A stretch of DNA of 23,124 nucleotides from Antrodiella citrinella (taxonomy: Eukaryota > Basidiomycota > Agaricomycetes > Polyporales > Steccherinaceae): NCBI GenBank assembly GCA_004802725.1, contig SGPM01000213.1, positions 24,800-47,923 of the forward strand. The letters run 5' to 3'. Of this stretch, positions 1-16,006 are shown one piece after another. Position 1 is the first letter of the stretch, and every line of letters begins with the position of its first letter. A program made the position numbers and the translations under genes. The notes under the pieces were generated by a model. The model was given only the letters and a program-made list of their open reading frames with translations. It was not told the origin of the DNA and did not search any database.

Positions 1-6041
<6,041 letters not shown>

Positions 6042-6687
6042 GGTGGGACGGTTGGAGGTGAAAACGTGGGGGAAGAGTGTGAGAGCTTGACAGTGACGCG
6101 AGTCGTGAACGAGAAGTAAAAACGAGAGCTAGAGTATCGGGACTGTCCAAAGATCTATGAGCAGCGATTGATACGAAACGTGAACGGTCCAAGCAGCAGA
6201 CGATTGCCCAAGTCTTTGCTGGAGAGACTTTTTGCCCAGATTTTGCCTCAGAACTGGGAGGAGCTGAGTTGGCCAGGCGAACGGTGCAAGACACGTTCTG
6301 GTATAGGAAGTATTGTCAACAACGATGAGAGAATCAATCCTCTTGAGCACGACGAGAGCTGGCGAGGAGGGGCGACGGCGAGGGCGACGACGTCGAGGTG
6401 GTTGTTGGACAATGTCAGCGAGGTCGGGTCCGCACCATTGTCACGCTCCTCGCGCCCATTTCATGCGGAGATTAAATTACTGCGCGTGGATCGGCGTGAT
6501 TGGTCATCCGATGTTCGCGTCTTTGGTCAAGCATATTCGAACTCCGCTATGCCCATCCTCGGTCAAGTCACATCGTGTCCGGGCGTCGGTTACAGAGGAC
6601 GCGCTGCGGGCGTCACTGCGGGGTCACAAGTTGCCACTCATCCCCGTCGTCGAACACAACGTCGAGCCCCTTCTATCCCGACAATTC
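6042..6687. promoter_or_regulatory. Divergent promoter region between RPB1 and VPS27
   Basis: The two genes are transcribed away from each other from this 646-base gap, so it must hold both 5' leaders and both core promoters. I see no convincing TATA box next to either start. The plus-strand frame of VPS27 exon 1 stays open upstream to 6313. The peptide there is arginine-rich and low complexity and does not resemble a VPS27 N-terminus, so I treat it as non-coding. Confidence 0.55.
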
Positions 6688-9153
6688 ATGACTTCACTAC
6701 TGAGCTCGTTGCTCTGGGGAACGTCCCAACTCGACGACGCAGTCGGTATGTCATATATATCGCATCTCACGCAGTACTCATCTAACGAATTTCGTCGGCT
6801 GTGCAGATCGAGCAACATCCGAGCTATTACCTTCGGGTGCTGAGGATATCGCTCTCAACCTCGAGATATGTGATCAAATCCGCTCAAAGTCGGTTCCACC
6901 GAAGGATGCCATGCGTGCTCTGAAACGAAGGTTAAATCATAAGAACCCGAACGTCCAATTACTGGCTCTTGGCGTACGTCAACCCACTCGATGATATTGT
7001 CTGCTTATATTGACTACTCTCTAGTTGACGGATACTTGCATAAAGAATGGCGGCGATCCTTTCTTGGTTGAGGTTGCGTCCAGGGAGTTCGTGGACAACC
7101 TAGTCTCTATCCTCAAGATAAGTGGTTTGAACCATGACGTCAAGAGCAAGATCTTGCGTATGGTACAGAACTGGTCCGTCGCTTTTGAGGGCAAAGGGAA
7201 TCTGAGTTATGTTGGAGAAGTGTACAAGACTCTGCAGAGAGAAGGTACGTGCTCCGAAACCCCATTTCACCCAGTTACCAATACCAGTCGCCACAGGGTT
7301 CACCTTTCCGCCACGAGATCTTGCCGTCACGTCATCTGCAATGGTCGACACCCAGACTGCGCCGGAATGGATTGACTCGGATGTCTGTCTGCGCTGCAGA
7401 ACACCATTCTCGTTCACCAATCGGAAACATCATTGTCGGAACTGTGGACAGGTCTTTGACCAACAATGCTCTTCCAAGTCTATGGCACTCCCTCATTTTG
7501 GTATCACTCAAGAGGTTAGGGTGTGCGATAGCTGTCACATGAAGCTCACCAAGAAGGCGTCAAAGTGAGCTGATGGTTTCCACATTCTTAAATGTTGTTA
7601 CTCACATAGCAATAGACATCGTTCTTCCCAAAGCGTGTCCGGATCGAGGCACCGCTCCGCTCGCGAGGCCACCGACGCGGATTTGCAACGAGCCATCCAG
7701 CTGTCACTGGAAGAAGTTGGAGCAGCAGGCGGCCATCGTCCGGGTTACGTCCCGTCACCCGCCCCTTGGCAAACTTACGAGCCTCCGCTGGTTGATAGGA
7801 CATCTTCCCGTACAGCTGACGAGGAAGAAGATCCTGATCTCAAGGCAGCTATCGAAGCTAGCTTGCGAGAAGCGAATGCCCCGAGACCCAGTGCACCTGT
7901 TGGTATCGAGACCCCTCGCGTAGAAGCACCTTCATTCTCGTATGGATATGCTCAGTCTTACCCTCCATCAGCGGCCACACCGAAACCTACAGTTCCGACA
8001 TTACCCAACTACGATCTCGAACCTCTGGAGACGGATACTATTTTGACTTTCAGTCAGACTGTTGAACAAATCCAGGCGCAAGGCGGACGAGATTTGTCAA
8101 AATACCCTGCCGTGAATGAGTTGTTTGACAAGGCAAACGGCCTGAGACCGAAGTTGGCAATGAGTCTTAGCGATACCGATCGTAAAGAGGGTACGTTCTA
8201 GCTTGTTTGTTGAATGCATAACAACCCCGTCTCATTCATCTTCGGCAGAGCTGTTATCGGAAATGCATGAGAAGCTCTCGCAAGCCGTACGACTGTACGA
8301 TAAGCTTCTGACAGACCAAGTCTCTCACCCGTCCTGGCGAGCTGCTCCACCCGTTGCATCCACAAGTAGTCAACCCTCGTATAATCAACATTATCAATCG
8401 CAACAACAGGCCGCTTCTTCGGAATACAATCAAGCATACCAACAGGCACCTCCAGCATCGTATAATCAATGGCAGCCACAACGGGTCACCTCACCAGCAG
8501 TGCAGCAAGCTGGTCAGAACGTGTACTACGCGCCAGAAACCCCCGTTTCGCAGCAGCAGGTCCAAACTCCGGTGACAAATGGGGCATACGCGCCACCAGT
8601 ATCGCAAGCGGCGTACTATTCTGCGAACGCGTACCAAGCGCAACCCAATGCACCTCAGCAGGCACAGTCGTACGCTTCCCCGGTGACTTCACCCGGACCC
8701 GTCTCTATACAGCAGTATAGTGTACAGCAACCTCAGGCTACTGGGGAATCAAGTCACACGCAACCACTCCAGGTCTCTCAGCCTCCACCCCCTCCCAGCA
8801 TGCAAGGTCAGCACATACCCCCTCCGCCCATTCAATCTCCTCCGATTCTTTCTACGTCGCCTGCCCAGTCCATGCTTGCTCGTCACAACACCCTCCCCAA
8901 CCGTCAACTTGCTTCACCCGCCGCACCGGGCCAGTACGCTCCGGCACTTAAACCCGTTCAACGTTCTAACACCATCACCACTCAATCGCATAACCCACAG
9001 CAACTGCAGCACCTTCAACAGACCGCCGCGCCTCAGCTCCCCGTCTTCCCCGCTGTCCCCGCTGCGCCACCCCAGACATATGAGTACCAGAACGCACCAG
9101 CGTATGCGCAGCCGCCGGAAGAGAGGAAGGAGGCATTGTTGATTGATCTTTAG
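6688..9153 (+). CDS. VPS27: Vps27/Hrs, ESCRT-0 ubiquitin-sorting subunit
   Basis: Vps27 sits on endosomes, binds PI3P and ubiquitinated cargo, and recruits ESCRT-I to start multivesicular-body sorting. Six exons: 6688-6745, 6807-6973, 7025-7244, 7297-7564, 7616-8190 and 8249-9153, giving about 730 residues. A VHS domain fills residues 12-145 ([20 protein letters not shown]). The FYVE zinc finger lies at about 171-232, with the [14 protein letters not shown] and RVCDSC motifs that hold zinc and PI3P. Two ubiquitin-interacting motifs follow: [14 protein letters not shown] at 258-271 and [14 protein letters not shown] at 310-323. PSAP at 329-332 is the classic ligand of the Vps23/TSG101 UEV domain. 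A helical segment ([20 protein letters not shown]) probably binds the partner Hse1. The tail is rich in Q, P and A and ends in LLIDL, a clathrin box. The start was chosen because [19 protein letters not shown] runs directly into the VHS domain. Confidence 0.95.
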
Positions 9154-9985
9154 GTGCACATACGCAATATACGTAGGAGGTGGTAGTCAGATGGACGCAG
9201 TATGGTATGTATTCTTATGCGATTTGATATGTTAGATGTATGGTATTGGGTTGTGCTTGAATTCTATGTCGTGTGCACTGTGCACAAAAGTGTGTCTGAC
9301 ACGGTGACACTGACAGATAACATATGGGGCGTCTAATTGCGAGCGCAGCGAGCATACTTAATTACTAATACCTGCTATGAAAAGGAGACCAAACAAACAC
9401 AAACACAAACACAAGCGCCCGAAGGAAAAATCGCAGGAATTCATAAAGTAGATATGGCTCCTGCATTTCTCCATCTTTTGATCTAATTCCAGTGCCAAAC
9501 TGACAAACATACCATGGTTGATGTCCTTAGAATGTTTTAAGTTTCATAATCCTGTTGTGTGGGCTCTGGGTGACTGTCGAAGATGGGCGCTTCCGACGAC
9601 GTGCCTGGCCTTTAGTATTTACTACAAGTTCGAATACAATCAACATGCTCAGCAATCAGCAATCCTTACGAAGTATGATAGTACGCTTTGATTTTTACTG
9701 CTTTGTGCTTATATGCTTGATACAAAGTAAATGCCCTGCGCTCGCCACCCCCGTGTCCCACGTACTCAACCGATGTTTGAACTTTGGATTTGCTCGACCG
9801 CTATCTCAGTCACAGTCTGAAGGGTAAGATTCAGGTCAAAATGCAGGTCCAAACCGTTGTCAAGTACATCTCAGCAAAGGCGATATAATTCGCAAATTCG
9901 AAGTCTGACTTTTGGTCATCCTGTATCCCAGCTTCTGTTCCCAGGTGTAATAACGACCGAACATCCTCAGGTTTTGCAAACGCCC
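9154..9985 (+). other. Spacer between VPS27 and the oxidoreductase gene
   Basis: These 832 bases hold the VPS27 3' UTR and the promoter of the next gene on the same strand. There is a short CA/AC-rich tract near 9390-9413 and self-complementary GTGCAC motifs near 9270. An open frame at 9555-9827 shows no recognisable protein features, and I see no RNA gene. Confidence 0.6.
9390..9413. repeat. Short (ACAAAC)n-type microsatellite
   Basis: Four imperfect copies of ACAAAC/ACAAAC-like units (AAACAAACACAAACACAAAC) stand in non-coding DNA downstream of VPS27. It is a simple sequence with no evident function. Confidence 0.6.
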
Positions 9986-11756
9986 ATGGGCAACTTCATA
10001 TCCAGGACAAAGCTCGTCCTCAGAGGGGCGTACTACCTCAACCAAGTTGTCGGTATCCTCGCCGAACGCGTCAAGGAGACCCCCGGCTTTCCTGTTCCGA
10101 ATCCTACACTGTCCTTTTGGACCGTACCGAAGTCTGAGATAAGCTCAGGCGGACCTCTGCCTGCCCATGCGGATATCGTGATTATTGGGTCGGGGATTAC
10201 TGGGACGTCGTTTGCGTATAACGCGCTGAAGCTGGATGGGACGCTGAACATCGTGATGCTCGAAGCGAGGGATGTGTGCTCCGGAGCGACGGGCAGGTGC
10301 GCATCAATCTTCTATGATAAGCACTCGTACTGAACGTACAGATAGGAATGGAGGACATGTGAACCCGCCTCTGTATCATGACTACGTAGAGATCAAGGAG
10401 AAATTTGGAGTTGACGTAGCCAAGAAGACAATTCGCTTCCGTCTTGCGCATCTCCAAGAGTTCTTGACAATTGCTGGCTTGGAAAACATCATGGAGCTGA
10501 GCCAATGTCGAGCGGTGGACAACGTGGACGTCTATCTTACTCCAGAGGAGTATGTCGACGTAAAGGCTGCCCTAGAAGTCTGGAGGACCGACATGCCTGA
10601 AGAAGCGAAGTCTTGGGTTGCTGTGGACGGTGCATTAGCTAGCAAGGTAGGTTCCACGTTTCTACGCTCACGAACTATGCTGACATGTGTTCAGATGTTC
10701 GGACTATCGTCAGAAATCGCAGGTTGCATTCATGGCGAAGGTGGCGTGATGCATCCGTATCGCTTCGTGACGGCTCTCCAAGCAAAGCTACTCGCCAGAC
10801 ACTCAAAGTAAGCTCTTTCATCTCAGGTACAGCAATCTATTCACATACTGCATTTTTGATATAGCTTCTCCATATTTACACATTCGCCGTGTACCGCCAT
10901 AGCCGGCTCTTCACCCACAAACCCCTTCTACACCATTACAACGCCCAAAGGCGTAATCATCTCACCGCACATCATCCACGCAACGAACGGTTGGTCCTCC
11001 CACCTGCTCGAGCCAATGCGAGAGAAAATAGTACCCGTCCGCGGGACGATGTCAGCCCAGCGCCCCGGCACGTCCCTCAAAACGCACACGCTGAACGGAA
11101 TGCGCTCGTTCGTGTTCAACGGTGGGGGAACGGGGTACGACTACCTCACGCAGTTGCCTACCGGTGAACACGAGCTCATGTTCGGTGGTGGGTTCCTGTC
11201 GAACGTGATGCGGGGCGTGTCGGACGATCTATGTAGCGCAGACGACTCCAAGTATTCTCTCGTTACTGCGGCTCATTTGTCCGGTAACATGCCGTTGCTG
11301 TTCGGGCTGGACAATTGGGGAAGGGAGCTCAATAGCAGCACTGGGAGTGGTGATGACGTGCAGTGGGCCGAAGGAAGGGCGAAAGCGTTCTGGAGCGGTG
11401 TGTTAGGTATCTCGGCGGATGGCCATCCCTGGGTCGGAAGATTACCCCGCAAGATCTCCGGACGTCGCGAGCCTCTTGCTCTGTCTTCTCTGCCTCGCCC
11501 ACGATCGTCGGATAAATGGACGTACGAGAAGTTCAAAGACGACCTGAAGCGCACTGCCAGACCAGGCGAGTGGATCGCGGCAGGCTATACGGGCGAGGGC
11601 ATGCCTCAGGCGTGGATGAGCGCGAAAGCATTGGCGTACATGGTGCTTGACAGAGAAGACGATGTCGAGAGCTGGTTCCCTGAGAACCTGCGTGTGTCCG
11701 AGAAACGGTGGAAGGAGGCCGATGTGGTGGACTTTGTCATTGGGAGACTGACTTGA
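9986..11756 (+). CDS. FAD-dependent oxidoreductase, DAO family
   Basis: This is a flavoenzyme of the D-amino-acid-oxidase-like fold. Such enzymes oxidise amines, amino acids or related C-N substrates; the substrate here is unknown. Four exons: 9986-10296, 10346-10646, 10695-10807 and 10865-11756, about 538 residues. The start MGNFISRTKLVL has a strong context (CCCATGG). The Rossmann motif ADIVIIGSGITGTS puts the glycines at 68, 70 and 73, with the ribose-binding acidic residue E93. SGATGRNGGH at 99-108 is the second FAD contact typical of fungal DAO-like proteins. A C-terminal GYTGEGMPQAW segment matches the usual flavin-closing motif. There is no clear signal peptide. It converges on the amidase gene with a 208-base gap. 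The two could share a nitrogen-related role, but that is inference. Confidence 0.88.
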
Positions 11757-11964
11757 TCTCGCGAGAGGTGTTTTCTGTGTTCTGTCCGTTCGCCGTCGGA
11801 TTCGGAGTCGGAGCTCATTATGCACTGCTCGGCTGGCTAACCTTTTGCATTTGTGGCGGTATATAGAATAAATTGCTATTATTTGTGTGTAGAATATGTA
11901 GTACACATTGCTATCCTCCCTCTTCCGCAATCAAGATTTACATTTTTGCGACTCACCTTCGGAA
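11757..11964. terminator. Shared 3' region of two convergent genes
   Basis: The oxidoreductase (plus) and the amidase (minus) end 208 bases apart. An AATAAA on the plus strand at 11867-11872 is a candidate polyadenylation signal for the oxidoreductase, 111 bases after its stop codon. The transcripts may overlap at their 3' ends. Confidence 0.5.
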
Positions 11965-14272
11965 TCACATTGCCAGACCCCCGTCACCGTGCACGCTCTT
12001 GTATTCCTTCACGGCCTTGTCGACCACTTCTGTCATCCCGATAACAGCCTCTTCCTCCTGACTCCGCCCGACCAGCTGCAGTCCTACCGGCAGCCCGTGG
12101 AACAACTCCGGCTCATCTGCGATCAGAAAAAAGCCAATCAGCAAACTCTCATTCATCCGGGGGGCATGGGGTGTGAACAGTATGATAGGGGGCTGACACG
12201 TACACAAGTTGTAGATAACCTCGTCTTCGTGGTTCCGGAATTCGTGCGGCGGTTGCCGTTCGTCCAAGCTCTTGTCGGCGAATAACATCGGGAAGACTGA
12301 CGCGCTGTAGTCCAGGAGGTTGACCAGGCCCGTGTAGAAGCAATCCCTGTCGCAGTCATGAGATTTGCGTGCGTGCGTACTGGAATTGACGCGACGTACG
12401 AGTTCGTGCCGTGCGGGCACGCTGTGCATGCAACGGCTGGCGCGATGATGGCATCCACAGGCCGGGCTGTCCCTGTTCGACTGACAGTAGCTTGCCAGTG
12501 ATCCAGGTACGATTTGCGCAGTATGCGTTTCTGCTTATGCAGCTGCCAGAGCTACACCAACAATGGGTTAGCTTCAAACCTGAACATCCATTCCGAACTG
12601 AACCGCACCTCATACGCGCTCACGTGCTGGGCCTCCCCGACGAGCATCTTGGCCAAGGGCTGGCTCAGCGGATAGTCATGCGCGTCCTCGTTCGGAAGCA
12701 TGGTCTCGATGAGCGGCTCGCCTATCCTCGCACACTCCGTGCGGTAGTCGTGTCCGCCGTCTGCAGCAAAAATACGTTCCTGTGGGGTAGTACGTGTGAG
12801 CGTCGACTCGCCGATCCACCACGATAGGAACGAATCATTACTCCAGTCTCGTAAAGTTCCATGTGACGGTGCAATTCCCAGTCAATCACTAGAACGTTAA
12901 CCCATCACGATGTTGTCAGTGAAACAGGGAAGACGCGTTCAAAAAATAGACAAACTCAAACGTTAATACCTTTGTGTCCGGCTGCTTCTAGCGCGGCCTT
13001 GACGACCTTCAGAGCCCGCACGAGCGGTGGGTGCGGTTTTACGACACCGTTGTCCCACATGATCGCAAAGCACATCGCGACACCACCGTTGTGGTACTCG
13101 AGCGCGTACTCCCGCTCGGACCATGGCTTGCGCACAACGAGAGGATCACGATCCCACGGCTTTGCATCCAAGACGGCCTTGGTGAATTGTTTGACCGCAG
13201 AGAGCGAGTTCGCCATCGGGCCAAGGACAGACAAAATGCTCTCCTGTCCTTCTTGCGAGTTCAGCGCGTTGGTGTACGGCAGACGCTCATAAGACGGTCG
13301 TAGCGTATACAACCCGCAGAAGGCGCTGGGGATACGGAGGGACCTGTGGATTGCGAGATTTTCAACAATAAAGAAACACACAAACCGATTGACATGCACG
13401 ACGGACGTACCCTGAGATGTCCGTGCCGACGCCCAGTGGACTGCCTTTGAGTGCTATCAGCGCGCCCTCGCCGCCAGAAGAACCACCCGGTGTCATATAG
13501 CGGTTGTACGGGTTCGTCGTTCTCCCAAACACGTGGTTGTACGTTTCGCCCCACTGGAAGCCAAGTTCAACACGCTTCTGCTGATACGACAGATCCACTC
13601 ACTACGAGAGTTTGGGGCACGTTGGTACGGACGAAGGGCACCGCGCCTAAGTCGTACAATATTTCGACAAGGACGCTGTCAATCTGTGATACCTGCCCTA
13701 TCCACGAGGCGTAACCTGAACAATCGCGCAAGTCAATCACCGTGTTAAATTTTGATTCTGTTTCGGAGGATGGGACGTACCCATGATGGTCTCCAGGCCT
13801 TTCATGCAGAACTGATCCTTCAACGAGATGGGCAGGCCATGTAACGGACCCAGAACGGAGCCGGTGGCTTTGAGATGGTCATCAACCTGTTTCGCTCGCG
13901 CGAGCGCTCTTTCAACGAAGATCTCCGTGAGACAATTCGTCTGGACAGGTATAAATGTCTGAGCGTCATGGGCTAATACAACATTGAATGAAAACGTACC
14001 AGCTGGTGGGCTATAATAGCGCGTTTGTAGAAGGCGGTCGTGACCTCGACAGAAGACCAGATGCCGTTGGAAAGCTTCCCCAGCAAGACATCGAGGTCCA
14101 CGGTTTCTGTTATCTTGACTTCGAGGTCGGTGAGAAGGCCAGCTCGCAACGGTGCATTTATCACGCTTGCGCGCGAATCCGCGGGCACGTCAATGATCCA
14201 TTCGCGAGGAATTGAGTCCCATTGTTTCTGTTTGCGCTGGACACACAGGGTTTGCCAGTCCTGCGAAGACAT
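11965..14272 (-). CDS. Amidase-signature hydrolase (fungal acetamidase-like)
   Basis: Amidase-signature enzymes hydrolyse amides to acid and ammonia. Ten exons on the minus strand: 14272-14000, 13940-13781, 13715-13603, 13553-13411, 13343-12970, 12888-12842, 12779-12609, 12551-12400, 12346-12204 and 12116-11965, about 575 residues. The catalytic triad is complete: K132 in LPISLKDQ, the cis-serine S207 in PGGSSGGEGALIALKG, and the nucleophile S231 in GVGTDISGSLRIP. The K-to-S spacing of 75 residues and S-to-S spacing of 24 match the FAAH arrangement. GYASWIG and VRTNVPQTL are typical fungal amidase blocks, as are the later GEPL, RPVDAIIAPA and LPVGLQLVGRSQEEEAV segments. The start MSSQDWQTLCVQ lies in an ACCACCATG context. 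No signal peptide is seen, so it is probably cytosolic. The substrate cannot be told. Acetamidase-like and fatty-acid-amide-like members share this layout. Confidence 0.93.
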
Positions 14273-14489
14273 GGTGGTAAGAGAAGAACCGACGCAAGCA
14301 CGAGTTCGGCAATACAATGTGATTGACCAGGACCCCGGAAGCTTCACGTTAGTGGCATAGCGTCATACTGCGTTCGAGTTGCAGCGAGAGTCGTAGGAAT
14401 TGGACAGCTTTGAAGATACTGAATGCATGTTATTGTTCTTGAATGCAGGAGTAGTATTCGACGCACTTGAGGATGGAAGATGAACTTGA

Positions 14490-14507
14490 ATGAGATCATG
14501 ATCTCAT
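14490..14507. repeat. 18-base perfect palindrome
   Basis: ATGAGATCATGATCTCAT reads the same on both strands. It lies 218 bases upstream of the amidase start codon, so it could be a binding site for a dimeric regulator. That role is a guess from position and symmetry only. Confidence 0.6.
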
Positions 14508-15479
14508 GAGGCTCATATCGGCGATCGTCGTCGAGACGATGAAAAGTACTCACCCTTGCTCTGAAGATACAAATCATTGAGAGGTATATACACGCTCTAG
14601 AGCAGAAATACGCACCTTGAAAGGATCAGATCTTATTACTACAAAGATCAGACCTCCGATACGAATTCGGAACCTCCAGTTACGAGCGGTGCACTTGACC
14701 CTGCGAGGTGACACAGGTCATCGCTATCAAAACGAGAGACAGATAAGCTCTGAATCGAACCTGCACTTTTCTGAGTATCAAGGTCACGTCGTGAACAGCA
14801 GCTCCAACGCGTGAATGCTATTGGCCTGAGCAAAGGATATCAACAAATTTCAGCCGTCTCGGTGTTTCAGCTCACTTCTTATCGCCACGACGGCTCCAGA
14901 CCAAGCGCATATGTACTGAGGTGGTATATGTCTTTAAACCGATACCGTCCTTGCGATGCAACGGGTACTGTGGGTGTCCGATGGAGAACCGTGCACTGGA
15001 AGGTTGGTAGCGGGGTAACTGGGGTCCATGTGTCAGGGCTCGATCAAGGCATCGGACGCTGGATCTGCGGGAGATAATCGTGGGAAGCTGATTGTAGATC
15101 TGAGATCTCCAAGTTGCAGTTGCTTCTTTGGGCGGACTGACGAAAACACGGGTTGGTCGAAACGAATCGACTTGAAATATTTGCTGTCGGTCGGTCGCTG
15201 CCGTGCCCAGTGATGAGCAAATAATATCAGAAAAGCATGACGACGACAGGCCCGGGAGACGGCGCATGTGCCCGCGATGGAGGGGAAACGCGTGAACGTT
15301 GGTCGTCGATGTGTAGTCGTTGAGCTGAAGTTGCAGTCACGGAATGTCGAATAATGGGAACGGTTCCCATCAGGAGTCGGGTCAGAAAACGTGTACAGTA
15401 AGTGCAAGAGCGTGACGAGCTCACGGTCGCTGTGAACACGGACTGATATGGGTGCTGCTGCTGCAGAGGCGGCTGCGTG

Positions 15480-15500
15480 GTCCTAGGTTTGTCCTAGGTT
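15480..15500. repeat. Tandem 10-base repeat GTCCTAGGTT
   Basis: Two identical copies of GTCCTAGGTT stand at 15480-15489 and 15491-15500, one base apart. Each contains the palindrome CCTAGG. Its position upstream of the BNI4-like gene would fit a regulatory site, but no known factor is recognised. Confidence 0.5.
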
Positions 15501-15847
15501 ATCGTACGCACCTGTAGCTGTGTTTCGAGGATTGAAACGTATCTTTCGAATGTTCGTAGATACGAGAATATAACACTGGCCGAAAAACTGCGGAAAGAAC
15601 ATCAAAAAGCGTGTGGCGGGGCATCACCGAGGCTTGGTAGGCGCAGGGGTGTCACGTCTCTCGCTCCCTGCCTTTGCCGTCGTCTCTCTCCCTCTCCTCA
15701 CCATCGTCCTCGTCGTCGACCGTGGGTGCCTCGTCGTCGCCCATCGCAACGGTCGACACCCCCGACGTTCTCGCCGGTCGCTTTATCTTTCCTCTTCTCT
15801 TCCTTTCCTTTCTTTCAAAATCATCGGCCCAGTAACACCTTTCGTCA

Positions 15848-15916
15848 GTGAGCCCTCCTCCTCTCGTTGGCCGCAGCCTCCTCTCCACGATGTGCTGACC
15901 TCTGTTTCCCCTCTAG
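15848..15916 (+). other. Candidate 5' UTR intron of the BNI4-like gene
   Basis: A GTGAGC donor, a GCTGAC branch-like motif near 15893 and a pyrimidine-rich CCCCTCTAG acceptor delimit 69 bases, close to the upper end of the other short introns in the window. It would lie in the 5' leader, 90 bases before the start codon. Only transcripts could confirm it. Confidence 0.35.
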
Positions 15917-16006
15917 AATATTCAGACGGCTACAGCATAGCTCCTTCACGTTCCAGCTGTGCCGTGCGTTGTCTAATTTTCCGAACACTTGCCCTCCACA
16001 TAGTCC

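Larger units (their letters stand above)
14273..16006. promoter_or_regulatory. Long intergenic region upstream of two divergent genes
   Basis: These 1.73 kb lie between the 5' ends of the amidase (minus) and the BNI4-like gene (plus) and should contain both promoters. I find no gene, tRNA or transposon in it. Visible structure includes an 18-base perfect palindrome (14490-14507), a TATATA stretch near 14586, a tandem 10-base repeat (15480-15500) and long pyrimidine-rich tracts at 15653-15715 and 15780-15820. Such tracts often mark fungal transcription starts and 5' leaders, so the second set probably belongs to the BNI4-like gene. Confidence 0.5.

Noticed and set aside
9555..9827. 90-codon plus-strand open frame between VPS27 and the oxidoreductase
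   Set aside because: No recognisable features or splice-linked extension. Its size is within chance expectation.
9857..9985. Longer N-terminus for the oxidoreductase
   Set aside because: The upstream frame has no ATG, and MGNFIS at 9986 matches the usual start of this fungal group.
11442..11930. 162-codon minus-strand open frame
   Set aside because: It overlaps the last exon of the oxidoreductase, which has strong protein evidence on the plus strand.
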